Shown piece by piece: positions 42,089 to 51,906 of a DNA stretch of 64,000 nucleotides. Where the stretch lies: contig CANJLK010000003.1 in NCBI GenBank assembly GCA_947475465.1, positions 1-64,000 on the forward strand, in the 5' to 3' direction. Source of the stretch: Caulobacteraceae bacterium. GTDB lineage: Bacteria; Pseudomonadota; Alphaproteobacteria; Caulobacterales; Caulobacteraceae. Position 1 is the first letter of the stretch, and the number at the start of each line of letters is the position of its first letter. The translations under genes and the position numbers were made by a program. The notes beneath the pieces are model-generated. The model searched no databases and was not told where the DNA came from. It was given only the letters and a program-made list of their open reading frames with translations.

Positions 42089-43750
42089 ATGGCCAGCCGC
42101 CTTTCGATCTATCATCCGCCCGGCGTCCTTGGCCTGGGCGCCAACCCGTTCGGCAAGGACGTGGCCAACCTTGAGCTGTTCCGGGCGCTCGTCCGGCATG
42201 GGGGGTTTGAACAGGTCGACATGCTGAGCGCGCGGCCCGCCGATCCGGCGGCCATGACCGCGGCCCTGCTGGAAGGCCGCGACAGCGCCACCCGGGTCGG
42301 TATCGACGTGATCCTCAATCCCCGATCGGCCCAGCAGTCGGGGGCGGTGCTGCGCGGACAGCCCTATCTGGCGGAACTGGCATGGCTGCGCCGGCGGGCG
42401 GCGAGCGACCGGGCCTACAGCCTGCTGGGCCTGGTGCACACCGTGGCGCCGCCGGCCATCCGCGAGATGATCGCCCAGACCCTGGTGGCGCCGCTGCACC
42501 CCTGGGACGCGGTGATCTGCACCTCGCCCAGCGTGCGCCAGAACCTTGAGACCATGTTCGAGGCCTGGGGCGCGCATCTGGCGGAGCGCACGGGGGGCGC
42601 GGCGCCCAGGGGCCCGGCCCTGCCCATCGTGCCCCTGGGGGTGGACCTGGCTGCGCTGGCGACCCAGGCCGACCGGCCGCAGGCGCGCGCCAGCCGTCGC
42701 GCGCAGATGGGACTTGGCGACGATGAGATCCTGGTCCTGTGGGTGGGCCGGCTGTCGTTCTTCGAGAAGGCCTATCCGCAGCCCATGTTCCAGGCCCTGC
42801 AGAAGGCGGCGGGTGAAACCGGCGCCAAGATCACCTTCGCCATGGCCGGCTGGTTCCCCAACGAGGTCGACCGGGGGCGCTACGAGGCGGCCGCCCGCAG
42901 CCATGCGCCCAACGTGACCGTGACCGTCCTGGACGGCAACGACCGCGTGCTGCTGGGGGAACTATGGGCGGCGGCGGATATCTTCCTGTCGCTGGTGGAC
43001 AATATCCAGGAGACCTTCGGCATAACGCCGCTGGAGGCGATGGCCTCGGGCCTGCCTGTGGTGGCCAGCGACTGGGACGGCTACCGCTCGACGGTTCGCG
43101 ACAAGGTGGACGGATTCCTTATCCCGACCCTGGGCGGACCGGCCGACGGGCTGGGCGTGACCATGAGCCTGCGCCATCTGTTCGAGATCGACAGCTACCA
43201 GACCTATGTGGGCACAGTGGCCCAGTTCACCGCTGTCAGCGTGCCGCGCGCCGCCCGCGCCCTGGCCGACCTGATCCGCTCGCCCGACCTGCGCCGGACC
43301 ATGGGCCAGGCCGGCCGGCAGCGGGTGCGGGAGGCCTTCGACTGGCCGGTGGTGGCGGCCCAGTATCAGGCCCTGCTGGACGAACTGGCGGCGATCCGAG
43401 GCGCATCCGCCGAGCCGCCGGCCCGCAGCAAGGGCCAGCCGGCGAAGGGTGATCCGTTCACGGACTTTGCCGGTTTTGCGACTCACACGATCAACCTCGA
43501 CCTGCCGCTCCGCGCCCGTCCCGGCGCGACGGGCGCCGAGGTGCTGGCTCTGACCCAGGACCTGGATCGAGCGTTCGAATACTGGCGGGCGGACGCGGCG
43601 GCCTGCGCCCGGGCGCTGGACCTCGTGGCCTCGGGCGAGGCGCGCACGGTTCGCGATGTCCTGCTGGCCTTCCCCGCGGCAAACCGGCGGGGGGTCGAAC
43701 TGGGTCTCATGTGGCTGGCGAAACAGGGTCTGATCGACTGGCTGGACTGA
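42089..43750 (+). CDS. family 4 glycosyltransferase with C-terminal extension
   Basis: The 553-residue GT-B enzyme has an N-terminal acceptor domain (HPPGVLGLGANPFGKDVANL), PLGVDLAALA and the donor-binding domain ILVLWVGRLSFFEKAYPQPM, IFLSLVDNIQETFGITPLEA, MASGLPVVASDWDGYRST and KVDGFLIPT. The E-x7-E motif sits in ETFGITPLEAM. About 100 residues after the GT fold (GDPFTDFAGFATHTINLDLP onwards) form an extra domain of unknown role. It heads the rightward half of the glycan locus and may share the promoter space with the HMW1C-like gene. Confidence 0.85.
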   Translation: MASRLSIYHPPGVLGLGANPFGKDVANLELFRALVRHGGFEQVDMLSARPADPAAMTAALLEGRDSATRVGIDVILNPRSAQQSGAVLRGQPYLAELAWLRRRAASDRAYSLLGLVHTVAPPAIREMIAQTLVAPLHPWDAVICTSPSVRQNLETMFEAWGAHLAERTGGAAPRGPALPIVPLGVDLAALATQADRPQARASRRAQMGLGDDEILVLWVGRLSFFEKAYPQPMFQALQKAAGETGAKITFAMAGWFPNEVDRGRYEAAARSHAPNVTVTVLDGNDRVLLGELWAAADIFLSLVDNIQETFGITPLEAMASGLPVVASDWDGYRSTVRDKVDGFLIPTLGGPADGLGVTMSLRHLFEIDSYQTYVGTVAQFTAVSVPRAARALADLIRSPDLRRTMGQAGRQRVREAFDWPVVAAQYQALLDELAAIRGASAEPPARSKGQPAKGDPFTDFAGFATHTINLDLPLRARPGATGAEVLALTQDLDRAFEYWRADAAACARALDLVASGEARTVRDVLLAFPAANRRGVELGLMWLAKQGLIDWLD

Positions 43751-43781
43751 CGGCTCGCCCTGGCGGGTCGCGCCTGTCACC

Positions 43782-44978
43782 ATGACGGCCATGGGGACGA
43801 CGGCCAAGCTCATCGGGGCGCGTGGGGTCCGGGGGTTCGGGGACGGCCTCTGTTCCCTGCTGCTGCCGGTCTATCTGACGGCCCTGGGCATGAGCGCGTT
43901 GCAGGTCGGCCTTATCACCACCGCCATGCTCCTGGGCTCGGCGATGCTCACCCTGGGGGTCGGCCTCTTGGCCCACCGACACCCCTCGCGGGGCCTGCTG
44001 ATCGCGTTCTGTGGGCTCATGGCCGCGACCGGCGTCGCCTTTTCCCACTTTCATGCCTTCTGGCCGCTGATGGCCGTAGGGTTCCTGGGCACCCTCAACC
44101 CGTCCAACGGCGACGTCAGCCCCTTCCTGCCGATGGAGCAGTCCCTGCTGTCCCATGCCGGTCCGGCCGCCGGCCGCACCCGTCGCTTCGCCCACTACAG
44201 CCTGATCGGCGCGCTGATGGGCGCCTTGGGGGCCTTGAGCGTCGGACTGATGGGTCCCTTGAAGGTGCTGACGGGGCTATCGCCGCTGCGGCTCATGGAA
44301 GCCGCCTTCCTGCTCTACGGCGCGCTGAGCGCGATCTCCGCTCTGCTCTACCGCGGCCTGCCCCGCGGGGTTGAAGCTGCCGAGCCGGCGCGGGCGCCGC
44401 TCGGGCCTTCACGCCGGCACGTCTATGGCCTGGCCGCCCTGTTCAGCCTGGATTCCTTCGGCAGCGGCTTCTTCGTCACCTCGCTTCTGGCGCTCTGGCT
44501 CCTCCATCGGTTCGGCCTGTCCTTGCCCATGGCGGGCGCCTTCTTTTTCTGGACCGGCGTGCTGACCGCCGCCTCACAGCTGGCCGCCGCCCCGCTGGCG
44601 CGCCGGTTCGGCTTGATCAACACCATGGTCTTCACCCACATTCCGGCCAACCTGTGCATGGTCGCGCTGGCTTTTGCGCCGAACATCGCCGTGGCCTTCG
44701 CGCTCCTGGTGGTCCGTTCGCTGCTGTCGAACATGGATGTGCCGGCCCGCCAGTCCTACGTCATGGCGACGGTCACCCCGGCCGAGCGCGCGGCGGCGGC
44801 GGCGGCCACCAATGTGCCGCGCAGCCTGGCCTCGGCCTTCAGCCCGGCCCTGGCGGGCCTGATCTTTTCGGTCAGCGCCTTCGCTTGGCCCCTGGTAATC
44901 GGCGGAGGTCTGAAGGTGGCCTACGACCTACTGCTGCTCTGGCGCTTCCAGAAGGTGGTTCCGCCGGAGGAGGCTTAA
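43782..44978 (+). CDS. MFS transporter
   Basis: The 398-residue protein has about 11-12 hydrophobic helices in the two-bundle MFS layout: GLCSLLLPVYLTALGMSALQ and GSAMLTLGVGLLAHR in the N half, IGALMGALGALSVGLMGPLK near the middle, and ALAFAPNIAVAFALLVVRSLL in the C half. Its substrate is unknown. It lies 31 bp after the GT4 gene. A possible second start is the ATG at 43791. Its 3' end overlaps the next convergent gene by 4 bases. Confidence 0.85.
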   Translation: MTAMGTTAKLIGARGVRGFGDGLCSLLLPVYLTALGMSALQVGLITTAMLLGSAMLTLGVGLLAHRHPSRGLLIAFCGLMAATGVAFSHFHAFWPLMAVGFLGTLNPSNGDVSPFLPMEQSLLSHAGPAAGRTRRFAHYSLIGALMGALGALSVGLMGPLKVLTGLSPLRLMEAAFLLYGALSAISALLYRGLPRGVEAAEPARAPLGPSRRHVYGLAALFSLDSFGSGFFVTSLLALWLLHRFGLSLPMAGAFFFWTGVLTAASQLAAAPLARRFGLINTMVFTHIPANLCMVALAFAPNIAVAFALLVVRSLLSNMDVPARQSYVMATVTPAERAAAAAATNVPRSLASAFSPALAGLIFSVSAFAWPLVIGGGLKVAYDLLLLWRFQKVVPPEEA

Positions 44979-46171
44979 GCTTTCGCCGCTGCCCGTACGG
45001 CCTCGGGCAGGGACGCGAACCAGGCCTGCGGCGACAGGCGTTCAGCCACGCGGCGTTTGCCGGCCTCTGCCAGCGTGCTGCGCAGCCAGGCGTCGCCGCG
45101 CAGGCGTCTCAGTCCTTCGGCGGCGGCGTCGAGGTCAGGCTCGGCCCAGGATTGGCCAGCGTAGATCCCCTGGGGATCGACGACCGGCGTCATTCTGAAC
45201 GGGACCATCACCGCGCAGGTCTCATCCAGGAAATCGGCGACGCCGGAGAAGCCTGTGGCCAGGACAGGCGTCCCGAGCGCCATGGCCTCGGCAGGCGTCA
45301 GGCCGAAACCCTCGGCGCGGTGCAGGGAGATCAGAACGTCGGCCCCTGCGACCAATCGTTTAATTTCGGCGTATGGCCAGGTCTCATCGACGATTCTTAC
45401 ATTGTCTTCGGCGTTTCGCCGAAGTTCAGCCAAGAGATCGGGGAAGCGGTCGCCGTTGCGGGTCTTCAAGGTCAACTCGCAGGCCGGGTCGGCGCCGAAG
45501 GCGCGGCGGAAGGCTTCGATGGCGCCTTGCGGGTTTTTTCGGGCCAGGCTCGAGTTGAAATCAAATACCGCCACCGCCTGGAAGGGTGCGCGCCGCGGGG
45601 CGGGCTCGATCCCTTCGTAGTCCTCGGCGAACAGGGGGTGCGGCACGACCCGCACCGGCGCCGCAGCGCCGGCCAGGGCGTCGGCGGTATAGTGGCTGGG
45701 GGCCCAGACCTCGTCCACCACCGCGGCGTCGGTGAGCCAGCGGGCCGGGGCCTTGGGCAGCTCCCAGGCCCAGTAGCCGTAGCGCCGACCCGTGACCTTC
45801 GCGGGCCCGAGGCTGGCCAGGGCCGCCAGCAGTTCCGGCGGATTGAGGTGAAAGATCCAGATCGCCGGCTCGGCCGGTCCGGCCAGCCGGCGGCCGAGGT
45901 CCAGGCCCTCGGCGCTGACATCGACGGCCTCGGCCGCGATGCCCAGGGCCTCGAAGGCGCGAAGCGCCAGGCGGGCTGAGGCGCCGATTCCGCTGGCCGC
46001 GGAGAACAGGCCCGCGACCTTGATTGGAAATTGTCCGTCTACGGAGGTTGGGCTCCTTCGCGAGCCTCGGGCGTAGCTCTGGGTCGCCCAGCCGAGCAGG
46101 GGCGCTGCGAGGCGGCGCAGGGGCAGCGACATGCGGCGCCACAGCCTCTGCGCCGCCGCCAGCGGGCTCAT
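44975..46171 (-). CDS. family 4 glycosyltransferase
   Basis: The 398-residue GT-B enzyme has VAGLFSAASGIGASARLALR at the N-terminus, WAPSHYTADALAGAA, VRVVPHPLFAEDY, then the donor-domain block FQAVAVFDFNSSLARKNPQG and DVLISLHRAEGFGLTPAEAM with ALGTPVLATGFSGVADFLDE. The ATG at 46171 overlaps the stop of the upstream 735-residue gene (ATGA), so they are coupled; an earlier in-frame ATG at 46207 is not needed. A related enzyme is encoded at 59564-60685. Confidence 0.88.
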   Translation of the reverse strand: MSPLAAAQRLWRRMSLPLRRLAAPLLGWATQSYARGSRRSPTSVDGQFPIKVAGLFSAASGIGASARLALRAFEALGIAAEAVDVSAEGLDLGRRLAGPAEPAIWIFHLNPPELLAALASLGPAKVTGRRYGYWAWELPKAPARWLTDAAVVDEVWAPSHYTADALAGAAAPVRVVPHPLFAEDYEGIEPAPRRAPFQAVAVFDFNSSLARKNPQGAIEAFRRAFGADPACELTLKTRNGDRFPDLLAELRRNAEDNVRIVDETWPYAEIKRLVAGADVLISLHRAEGFGLTPAEAMALGTPVLATGFSGVADFLDETCAVMVPFRMTPVVDPQGIYAGQSWAEPDLDAAAEGLRRLRGDAWLRSTLAEAGKRRVAERLSPQAWFASLPEAVRAAAKA

Positions 46172-48375
46172 TTGCTGAGCGTCCGGGCGAGCGCGTCCGG
46201 CGTCCACACCTCGTCGACGAACCCCTGGGCCAGGTGATCCTCGCCGGGTGGCGCCTCCCAGACGCCGACCGACCGATCCCAGGTCACGCCCTTGGCATGC
46301 AGCGCTATGGCGTCCGCCGGGACGAGGGTGGGGTCGGTCAGGAAGCAGACCATGGCGGCGTGGTCGGGAATGGATGTTTCGCCCTCGCGGCCCAGGAACC
46401 GCCCGGCCGTGGCGTCATAGGCAAGGGTGCCCAGGCTGAGGATCCCCGGGGCGAACATCGCCAAATTGGAGCTTTCCACCACCAGCAACCGCTCAATCCG
46501 CGCGGCCGACCTCGGGGCCGCGCGCGGGGCGCGGTTGCGCAGGGTGCGCCCCGCCAGCCGCATCAGCGGGTGATTCCGCACCGCCCGCGGCAGGGCGCCC
46601 GCTTCGACGCCGTACTCGGCGAGTCCGCCCGCCAGCAGCCAGCGCAGGTAGCGGAAGCGGCCGACCGCGGTGGCCAGGGGATAGAGGCGGCGCAGGTCCG
46701 GACGCTGGTCCTGGATCTCGGTGAACAGCCGCACGAAAGGCGTCGGCAGACCCTCGGCGGGCGCCAGCCAGGCCTCCCGGAGCGGCGCTGTGAGGCGATC
46801 TGGCCAGCCGGCCCGCTGACCGGCGCCGAAGCCCACGTTCAGCCGGCGCTGCAGGTCGCTGGCCACGGCGCCGCGCTCGGCCATCTGGGCGGCGCGATGC
46901 AGGGGCGCGGGATCGTGAACCAGGGCCTCGATCACGTTGCCGGGCAGGAGGTCGGCCGCGAACCGGCCGGCGGCGGCCTCGGGGCCCAGGCACCATGCCA
47001 GCAGGCCTTCGGGATCGCTGGCGAAGCGCTGGCGCAGGTCGCCGCGGGCGGCCAGCAGGGCCAGGGCCGCGCGGGGCTGCGCGGCCGGCTCGCGCAGCCA
47101 GTCGAACACCTGGGCGGCCGGGCCGGTCCAGGGGGTGTCGCGCCAGACGGCGGGCTCGGGGCTGCGGGCGCTGCCGCCCGCGCGCTTGGCCAAGGCCTGG
47201 GCGGCGGCCACGGCCTGGGGGTCGGCGCCCAGCACCTCGGCGTTGTCCGCAAACCACTGGTGGAAGCCCAGGCGGCCCTCGATCGTGGCCCGGTCGAAGG
47301 GGTCCGCGGCCGGGTTCTCAAACCAGACCTGCTCCATCAGGCGGGTGACGTCGGGCAGGCCGGGCTCGGACAGTTCCGGATCAGCGGCGTCGAACCAGGC
47401 CTCGGTCTCGTCGCTGAGGCCTGAGGCGAAGGCCTCGCCGGCCCGCGCCGCGCGCAGCGCCTTGCGGCGCATCAGATGGCCGATGGTCCGTCCGGAGGCG
47501 AAGCGGTTGTGGTGGTAGGGGACGATATGGGTCTCGGCGTGGCCGTTCCTGAGCATGGCCTCGGCGAAGTCCCCCAGCAGCTCGGCCAGCGGCGAGCCGG
47601 GCGCCGCCGATACGCGGTTCTGGTGCTTGGAGAGGACCTTCGGCCGGTGCGGGTCGAAGCCCGAGAAATGGAAGAATCCCAGCGGCTCGCCGTCGACGGT
47701 CCATCCCTCGCCAGCCCGCGCCAGTGTCCGGCCCTCCAGGTTCCAGTAGGCGAGGTTGAGGTCGGGTCGGCGGTGGACGTAGAGGCTGTCGACGAAGCCC
47801 GGGGACAGGTCCATCCACTTCTGGTCCGTGAACAGGCCGTTCGCCAGATCGACCCGGCAGTCGAACCGGCAGCGTCCGGCCCACCAGGCCATCAGCTCGT
47901 GAATCTTCGGCTCGTTGCGCGCCGCGCAGAAGCCCAGGTTGTAGATGCCGGCCCGCAGGAGATCGCGGTCGTTGGGATTGGCGTCGCCCAGCAGGGGGCG
48001 AAGCGTGTGCGGGGTCAGCACCAGCTGGGCCTGGGCCAGGCCCGCCCGCACCGCGTCGAGCGGCCGGAAGACGAAGATGTCGGGGTCGAGATAGGTCACC
48101 GAGCCCACGCCCGGCTGGGCCATCAGGTGGCCGAAGACGTAGGGTTTGACCGCCGTGTTGAGCTCGAGCGCGTCGTAGTAGACGCTCATCGCCGCGAAGG
48201 GCGCGCCGACCGTGGCGGCGTCGATGATCTCGGCCAGAGGTTCCAGCGCCGGGATCGGCCCGTCGGTGGCCACGACGATGCGCCGCGCGCCGGGTTCGGC
48301 GGCCGCGAGGCTCTGCATCAGCGTCGCGGCCTGGGCCGCGTAGTTGCGCGAGACGATGGTGAAGATGACGTCCAA
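46168..48375 (-). CDS. large glycosyltransferase, GT8-like N-terminal region
   Basis: The 735-residue product starts with a nucleotide-sugar transferase fold: VIFTIVSRNYAAQAATLMQS, ARRIVVATDGP, the DXD-like VTYLDPDIFVFRPLDAVRAG, and LANGLFTDQKWMDLSP. The N-terminal about 310 residues are GT8/glycogenin-like by pattern. The rest (residues about 310-735) is a helical, Ala-rich region ending with VVESSNLAMFAPGILSLG and GEDHLAQGFVDEVWTPDALA, where another glycan- or protein-binding function may lie. It is upstream of the coupled GT4 gene on the minus strand and 16 bp after the ABC ATPase. Confidence 0.75.
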   Translation of the reverse strand: MDVIFTIVSRNYAAQAATLMQSLAAAEPGARRIVVATDGPIPALEPLAEIIDAATVGAPFAAMSVYYDALELNTAVKPYVFGHLMAQPGVGSVTYLDPDIFVFRPLDAVRAGLAQAQLVLTPHTLRPLLGDANPNDRDLLRAGIYNLGFCAARNEPKIHELMAWWAGRCRFDCRVDLANGLFTDQKWMDLSPGFVDSLYVHRRPDLNLAYWNLEGRTLARAGEGWTVDGEPLGFFHFSGFDPHRPKVLSKHQNRVSAAPGSPLAELLGDFAEAMLRNGHAETHIVPYHHNRFASGRTIGHLMRRKALRAARAGEAFASGLSDETEAWFDAADPELSEPGLPDVTRLMEQVWFENPAADPFDRATIEGRLGFHQWFADNAEVLGADPQAVAAAQALAKRAGGSARSPEPAVWRDTPWTGPAAQVFDWLREPAAQPRAALALLAARGDLRQRFASDPEGLLAWCLGPEAAAGRFAADLLPGNVIEALVHDPAPLHRAAQMAERGAVASDLQRRLNVGFGAGQRAGWPDRLTAPLREAWLAPAEGLPTPFVRLFTEIQDQRPDLRRLYPLATAVGRFRYLRWLLAGGLAEYGVEAGALPRAVRNHPLMRLAGRTLRNRAPRAAPRSAARIERLLVVESSNLAMFAPGILSLGTLAYDATAGRFLGREGETSIPDHAAMVCFLTDPTLVPADAIALHAKGVTWDRSVGVWEAPPGEDHLAQGFVDEVWTPDALARTLSK

Positions 48376-48391
48376 GATCGCTCCGCGGCGC

Positions 48392-49137
<746 letters not shown>

Positions 49138-49141
<4 letters not shown>

Positions 49142-49971
49142 AGGTAGTGCACGATCCGGCGGCGGATTTGGGCGAAGATGGCGAAGGTCACGCCCCAGCC
49201 TACCGCGGCCATGAGGGCGAGATAAAGGTAGGTGTGCGGCGCCACGGACCCGCCCATCAGGGGCTCGCGCACCGCCTCGAGCATGTGGAAGAACGGGTTC
49301 ATCTGTAGCACGAAGAGATGCTTGCCCAGGCGGTTCACCGGCCAGAACACCGGGGTGACGAAGATGGCGAACTGCATCACCGACTGGACGATCTGGGGGA
49401 TGTCGCGGAAGCGGGCCGAGGCGATCCCGGCCAGCATGCTGATCCAGCCGGCGTTCAGGACCAGGAAGACCAGGCCGATCGCCGCCACCGGCACGTTCGC
49501 CACCCGCCAGTAGCCGTAATAGATCAGCACGCCGACCACGATCACCAGGTGGTGGCCAAGGTTTATGATGTTCCGGAAGATGGTCCGCCAGACGAAGGTG
49601 AACATCGGCAAGCTGGTCTGCGACAGCATGCCGGCGGCGTGGACAAAGGTGTCGCAGCCTTCCGTGACGGTGCCGCTGATCGTGCCGAAGAAGACGATGC
49701 CGAGCGCCACCAGGGGCAGGAAGTCGTGGAGCGCGATGCCGAAGAGGTTGGCGTAGACCACGCCGATTCCCAGCACCATCAGGCCCATGGAGAGCGTGAT
49801 CCAGAAGGGACCCAGGATCGAGCCGCGGTAGCGCGAGGTGACGTCGTGCCAGGCCAGCGACCAGGCGAGGTCCAGCCGGCCGGTGGACGCCCGCAGGTCG
49901 CGCGCCGCCATCTGGAACTCGAACAGCGGCCCGCGCCGTCCGGTCCGCAGCATGTGGGTGGCGGTTTCCAA
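49138..49971 (-). CDS. polysaccharide ABC transporter permease
   Basis: The 277-residue product is an ABC-2 type permease (Wzm-like) with six hydrophobic segments: ISMLAGIASARFRDIPQIVQ, SVMQFAIFVTPVFWPVN and AVGWGVTFAIFAQIRR near the end, earlier ISGTVTEGCDTFVHAAGM, LGIGVVYANLFGI and VFLVLNAGW. The N-terminal cytoplasmic helix has WSLAWHDVTSRYRGSILGPF, the family hallmark. It pairs with the ATPase downstream to export a lipid-linked glycan across the inner membrane. Confidence 0.92.
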
Positions 49972-50042
49972 TGGCCTCTCCCGACGAAGGGGCGCTCGTA
50001 ACAGGTAAGGGCCTAGCCGGGCAAGGACGGCGCCTTGCCCGG

Positions 50043-50780
50043 CTAGAGTTCGCCCTCGTCCTCGAAGGGTGGGGTCTGGCCGGCGTCGGCCTTCATGCGG
50101 GCATGGTCGGCCCGGTACTGGTTGAAGTGGCGCAGGTCGGCTGGGCTGGGCTGGGCGGTCTCGCGGACCAGGCCGCCGGCGGCCAGTTCGGCGGCTGAGC
50201 GCTTGCGGACCACGAACTCGATGCCGCTCTCACCGATGGGCGTTAACGTCTGGTCGAAGCGCGGCAGGCCGTAGCGGTAGGTGGAATTGAGGAGCGCGAT
50301 CTTCTCGATATCGGCCTGCGGGCCCAGGCTGGACAGAAGATCGAGGACGTTGATCGACTTCTCGCTCCAGGATTTCGCCTTGGCGATCGTGAAGCTCCAC
50401 TTGTGGTCGCGGTTGAAGTCGCTGGGCGGAAACGATCCCTGCTCATAGAGGTCCTCGTCCGGGACGGTGACGATCAGGAAGCCGCCGGGCCGGATGGCGC
50501 GCAGCCAGGCGGCCAGGCCGAGGTGCGGGTCGCGAAGGTGTTCCAGGCAGTGGCTGGAGTGGATGAAATCCTGGCTGTTCTCCGCCACGCCCGCAAGATC
50601 CTGGGCGTCGCCGTCTTCCCAGTCCCAGGTGCGGCAGGCGGACATGAGGGGGAAGAATTCGGCATAGAGCGCCAGCGGGTCCGGCTTGCCGCCGATGTCG
50701 ATGCCTGCGCCCACGAACCAGCGTCGCGCGAAATTGGGCTCGGCCATCCGCCGGACGATGGATTTGGAGAGTTCCTTCAT
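50043..50780 (-). CDS. SAM-dependent methyltransferase of the glycan locus
   Basis: The 245-residue product has a class I methyltransferase-like fold: VGAGIDIGGKPDPLALY in place of the usual GxGxG, WEDGDAQDLAGVAEN, DFIHSSHCLEHLRDPHLGL and AIRPGGFLIVTVPDEDLYEQ. The C-terminus carries a helical tail with FVVRKRSAAELAAGGLV. It may methylate a sugar of the exported polymer (inference). It is 71 bp downstream of the permease gene start region, on the minus strand, and its start overlaps the stop of the hddA-like gene by 4 bases. Confidence 0.8.
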   Translation of the reverse strand: MKELSKSIVRRMAEPNFARRWFVGAGIDIGGKPDPLALYAEFFPLMSACRTWDWEDGDAQDLAGVAENSQDFIHSSHCLEHLRDPHLGLAAWLRAIRPGGFLIVTVPDEDLYEQGSFPPSDFNRDHKWSFTIAKAKSWSEKSINVLDLLSSLGPQADIEKIALLNSTYRYGLPRFDQTLTPIGESGIEFVVRKRSAAELAAGGLVRETAQPSPADLRHFNQYRADHARMKADAGQTPPFEDEGEL

Positions 50781-51835
50781 TGCACCCCTCCGGCGATCCA
50801 GGATTCGGCCCCGCCCGCTTCAAGGCGACAGCCCTGCGCCGTGCCGCCGAAGCCGGTCAAGAGCCGCTTCAGGCCCTCGCGCTTGGTGGGATCGACCAGG
50901 AACATCATGAAGCCGCCGCCGCCGGCGCCGGACACCTTGCCGCCCAGGACGCCGAATGCCTTGGCGGCCTCGTAGACCGCGTCGATGGCGCCGGATGAGA
51001 TGTTGTCGGCGGTGAGCTTCTTCGATGACCAGCCGGCGTCCAGCAGGGCGCCGAAGCGGATCAGATCGCCGGCCAGCAGGGCCTCGCGCATGTCGAACGC
51101 CCCGGCCTTCAGGGCGTTCAGGCCGTCGAGGGATTTCCGCGCCCCGGACCGCATGTTGGCCGACTGGGCCTCGATGATCGCGGCCGATTCGCGGCTGACG
51201 CCGGTGAAATAGAGCACCAGGGAGGCCTCCAGTTCGCGCAGCCGCTCCGGGGGCGCGGGGACCGGCTCGACCGTCACCCGCCCGTCGGTCTCGAAGCGCA
51301 TGAGGTTTAGGCCGCCGAAGGCCGCAGCCCATTGGTCCTGCCGCCCGCCGGCCAGGCCCAGGTCCTCGCGCTCGATGCTGAAGGCCAGGCGGGCCACGGC
51401 GTCGGGCGACAGGTCAGCGCCCAGGTACCGGCGCATGGCCTCGACCATGGCCACCACCAGGGCGGAGGACGACCCCAGCCCCGATCCCGGCGGGCAGTCG
51501 GCGTAGGAGGTGAGGGTGAGCGCGATGGCCTCGCCACCGGCGAACTCGCGCAGGCAGCGGACATAGACGCCTTCCAGCAGGCGCAGTTCCGGGTCGGCGT
51601 TCAACGGCAGGGCGGCGGGTCCAGTCCAGTCCAGATCGCGGTCGGCGGCCACGAGGCGCACCTGTCCATCGGCGCGCGGCTCGACGGTGACGTGGGCGAA
51701 GAGGTCGATGGCGGCGTTGAGCACGACGCCGCCATGGGTGTCGCTATAGGGGGAGACATCGGTGCCCCCGCCGCCGAATCCCAGCCGGAGCGGGGCGCGG
51801 GCGCGGACGCGGTGTCGGATCGGGGCCAGCGGCAT
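50777..51835 (-). CDS. hddA: GHMP sugar kinase, D-glycero-D-manno-heptose 7-phosphate kinase-like
   Basis: HddA-type kinases phosphorylate heptose 7-phosphate at C1 in the GDP-heptose pathway. The 352-residue product has the N-terminal RARAPLRLGFGGGGTDVSPY, the GHMP phosphate loop CPPGSGLGSSSALVVAMVEA, and C-terminal KVSGAGGGGFMMFLVDP. The GFGGGGTDVSPY motif is characteristic of HddA and the related fucose/galactose-phosphate kinases, so the exact sugar is uncertain. It heads the minus-strand operon with the methyltransferase and faces the GT2 gene at 51907. Confidence 0.85.
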   Translation of the reverse strand: MPLAPIRHRVRARAPLRLGFGGGGTDVSPYSDTHGGVVLNAAIDLFAHVTVEPRADGQVRLVAADRDLDWTGPAALPLNADPELRLLEGVYVRCLREFAGGEAIALTLTSYADCPPGSGLGSSSALVVAMVEAMRRYLGADLSPDAVARLAFSIEREDLGLAGGRQDQWAAAFGGLNLMRFETDGRVTVEPVPAPPERLRELEASLVLYFTGVSRESAAIIEAQSANMRSGARKSLDGLNALKAGAFDMREALLAGDLIRFGALLDAGWSSKKLTADNISSGAIDAVYEAAKAFGVLGGKVSGAGGGGFMMFLVDPTKREGLKRLLTGFGGTAQGCRLEAGGAESWIAGGVQ

Positions 51836-51906
51836 GGAAGCGGGGTAGTGGCCCCAGCGCCGCTTTGCAACCGCCGGGCCTTCCGTGGTAGCCGAAGGCC
51901 CAGACC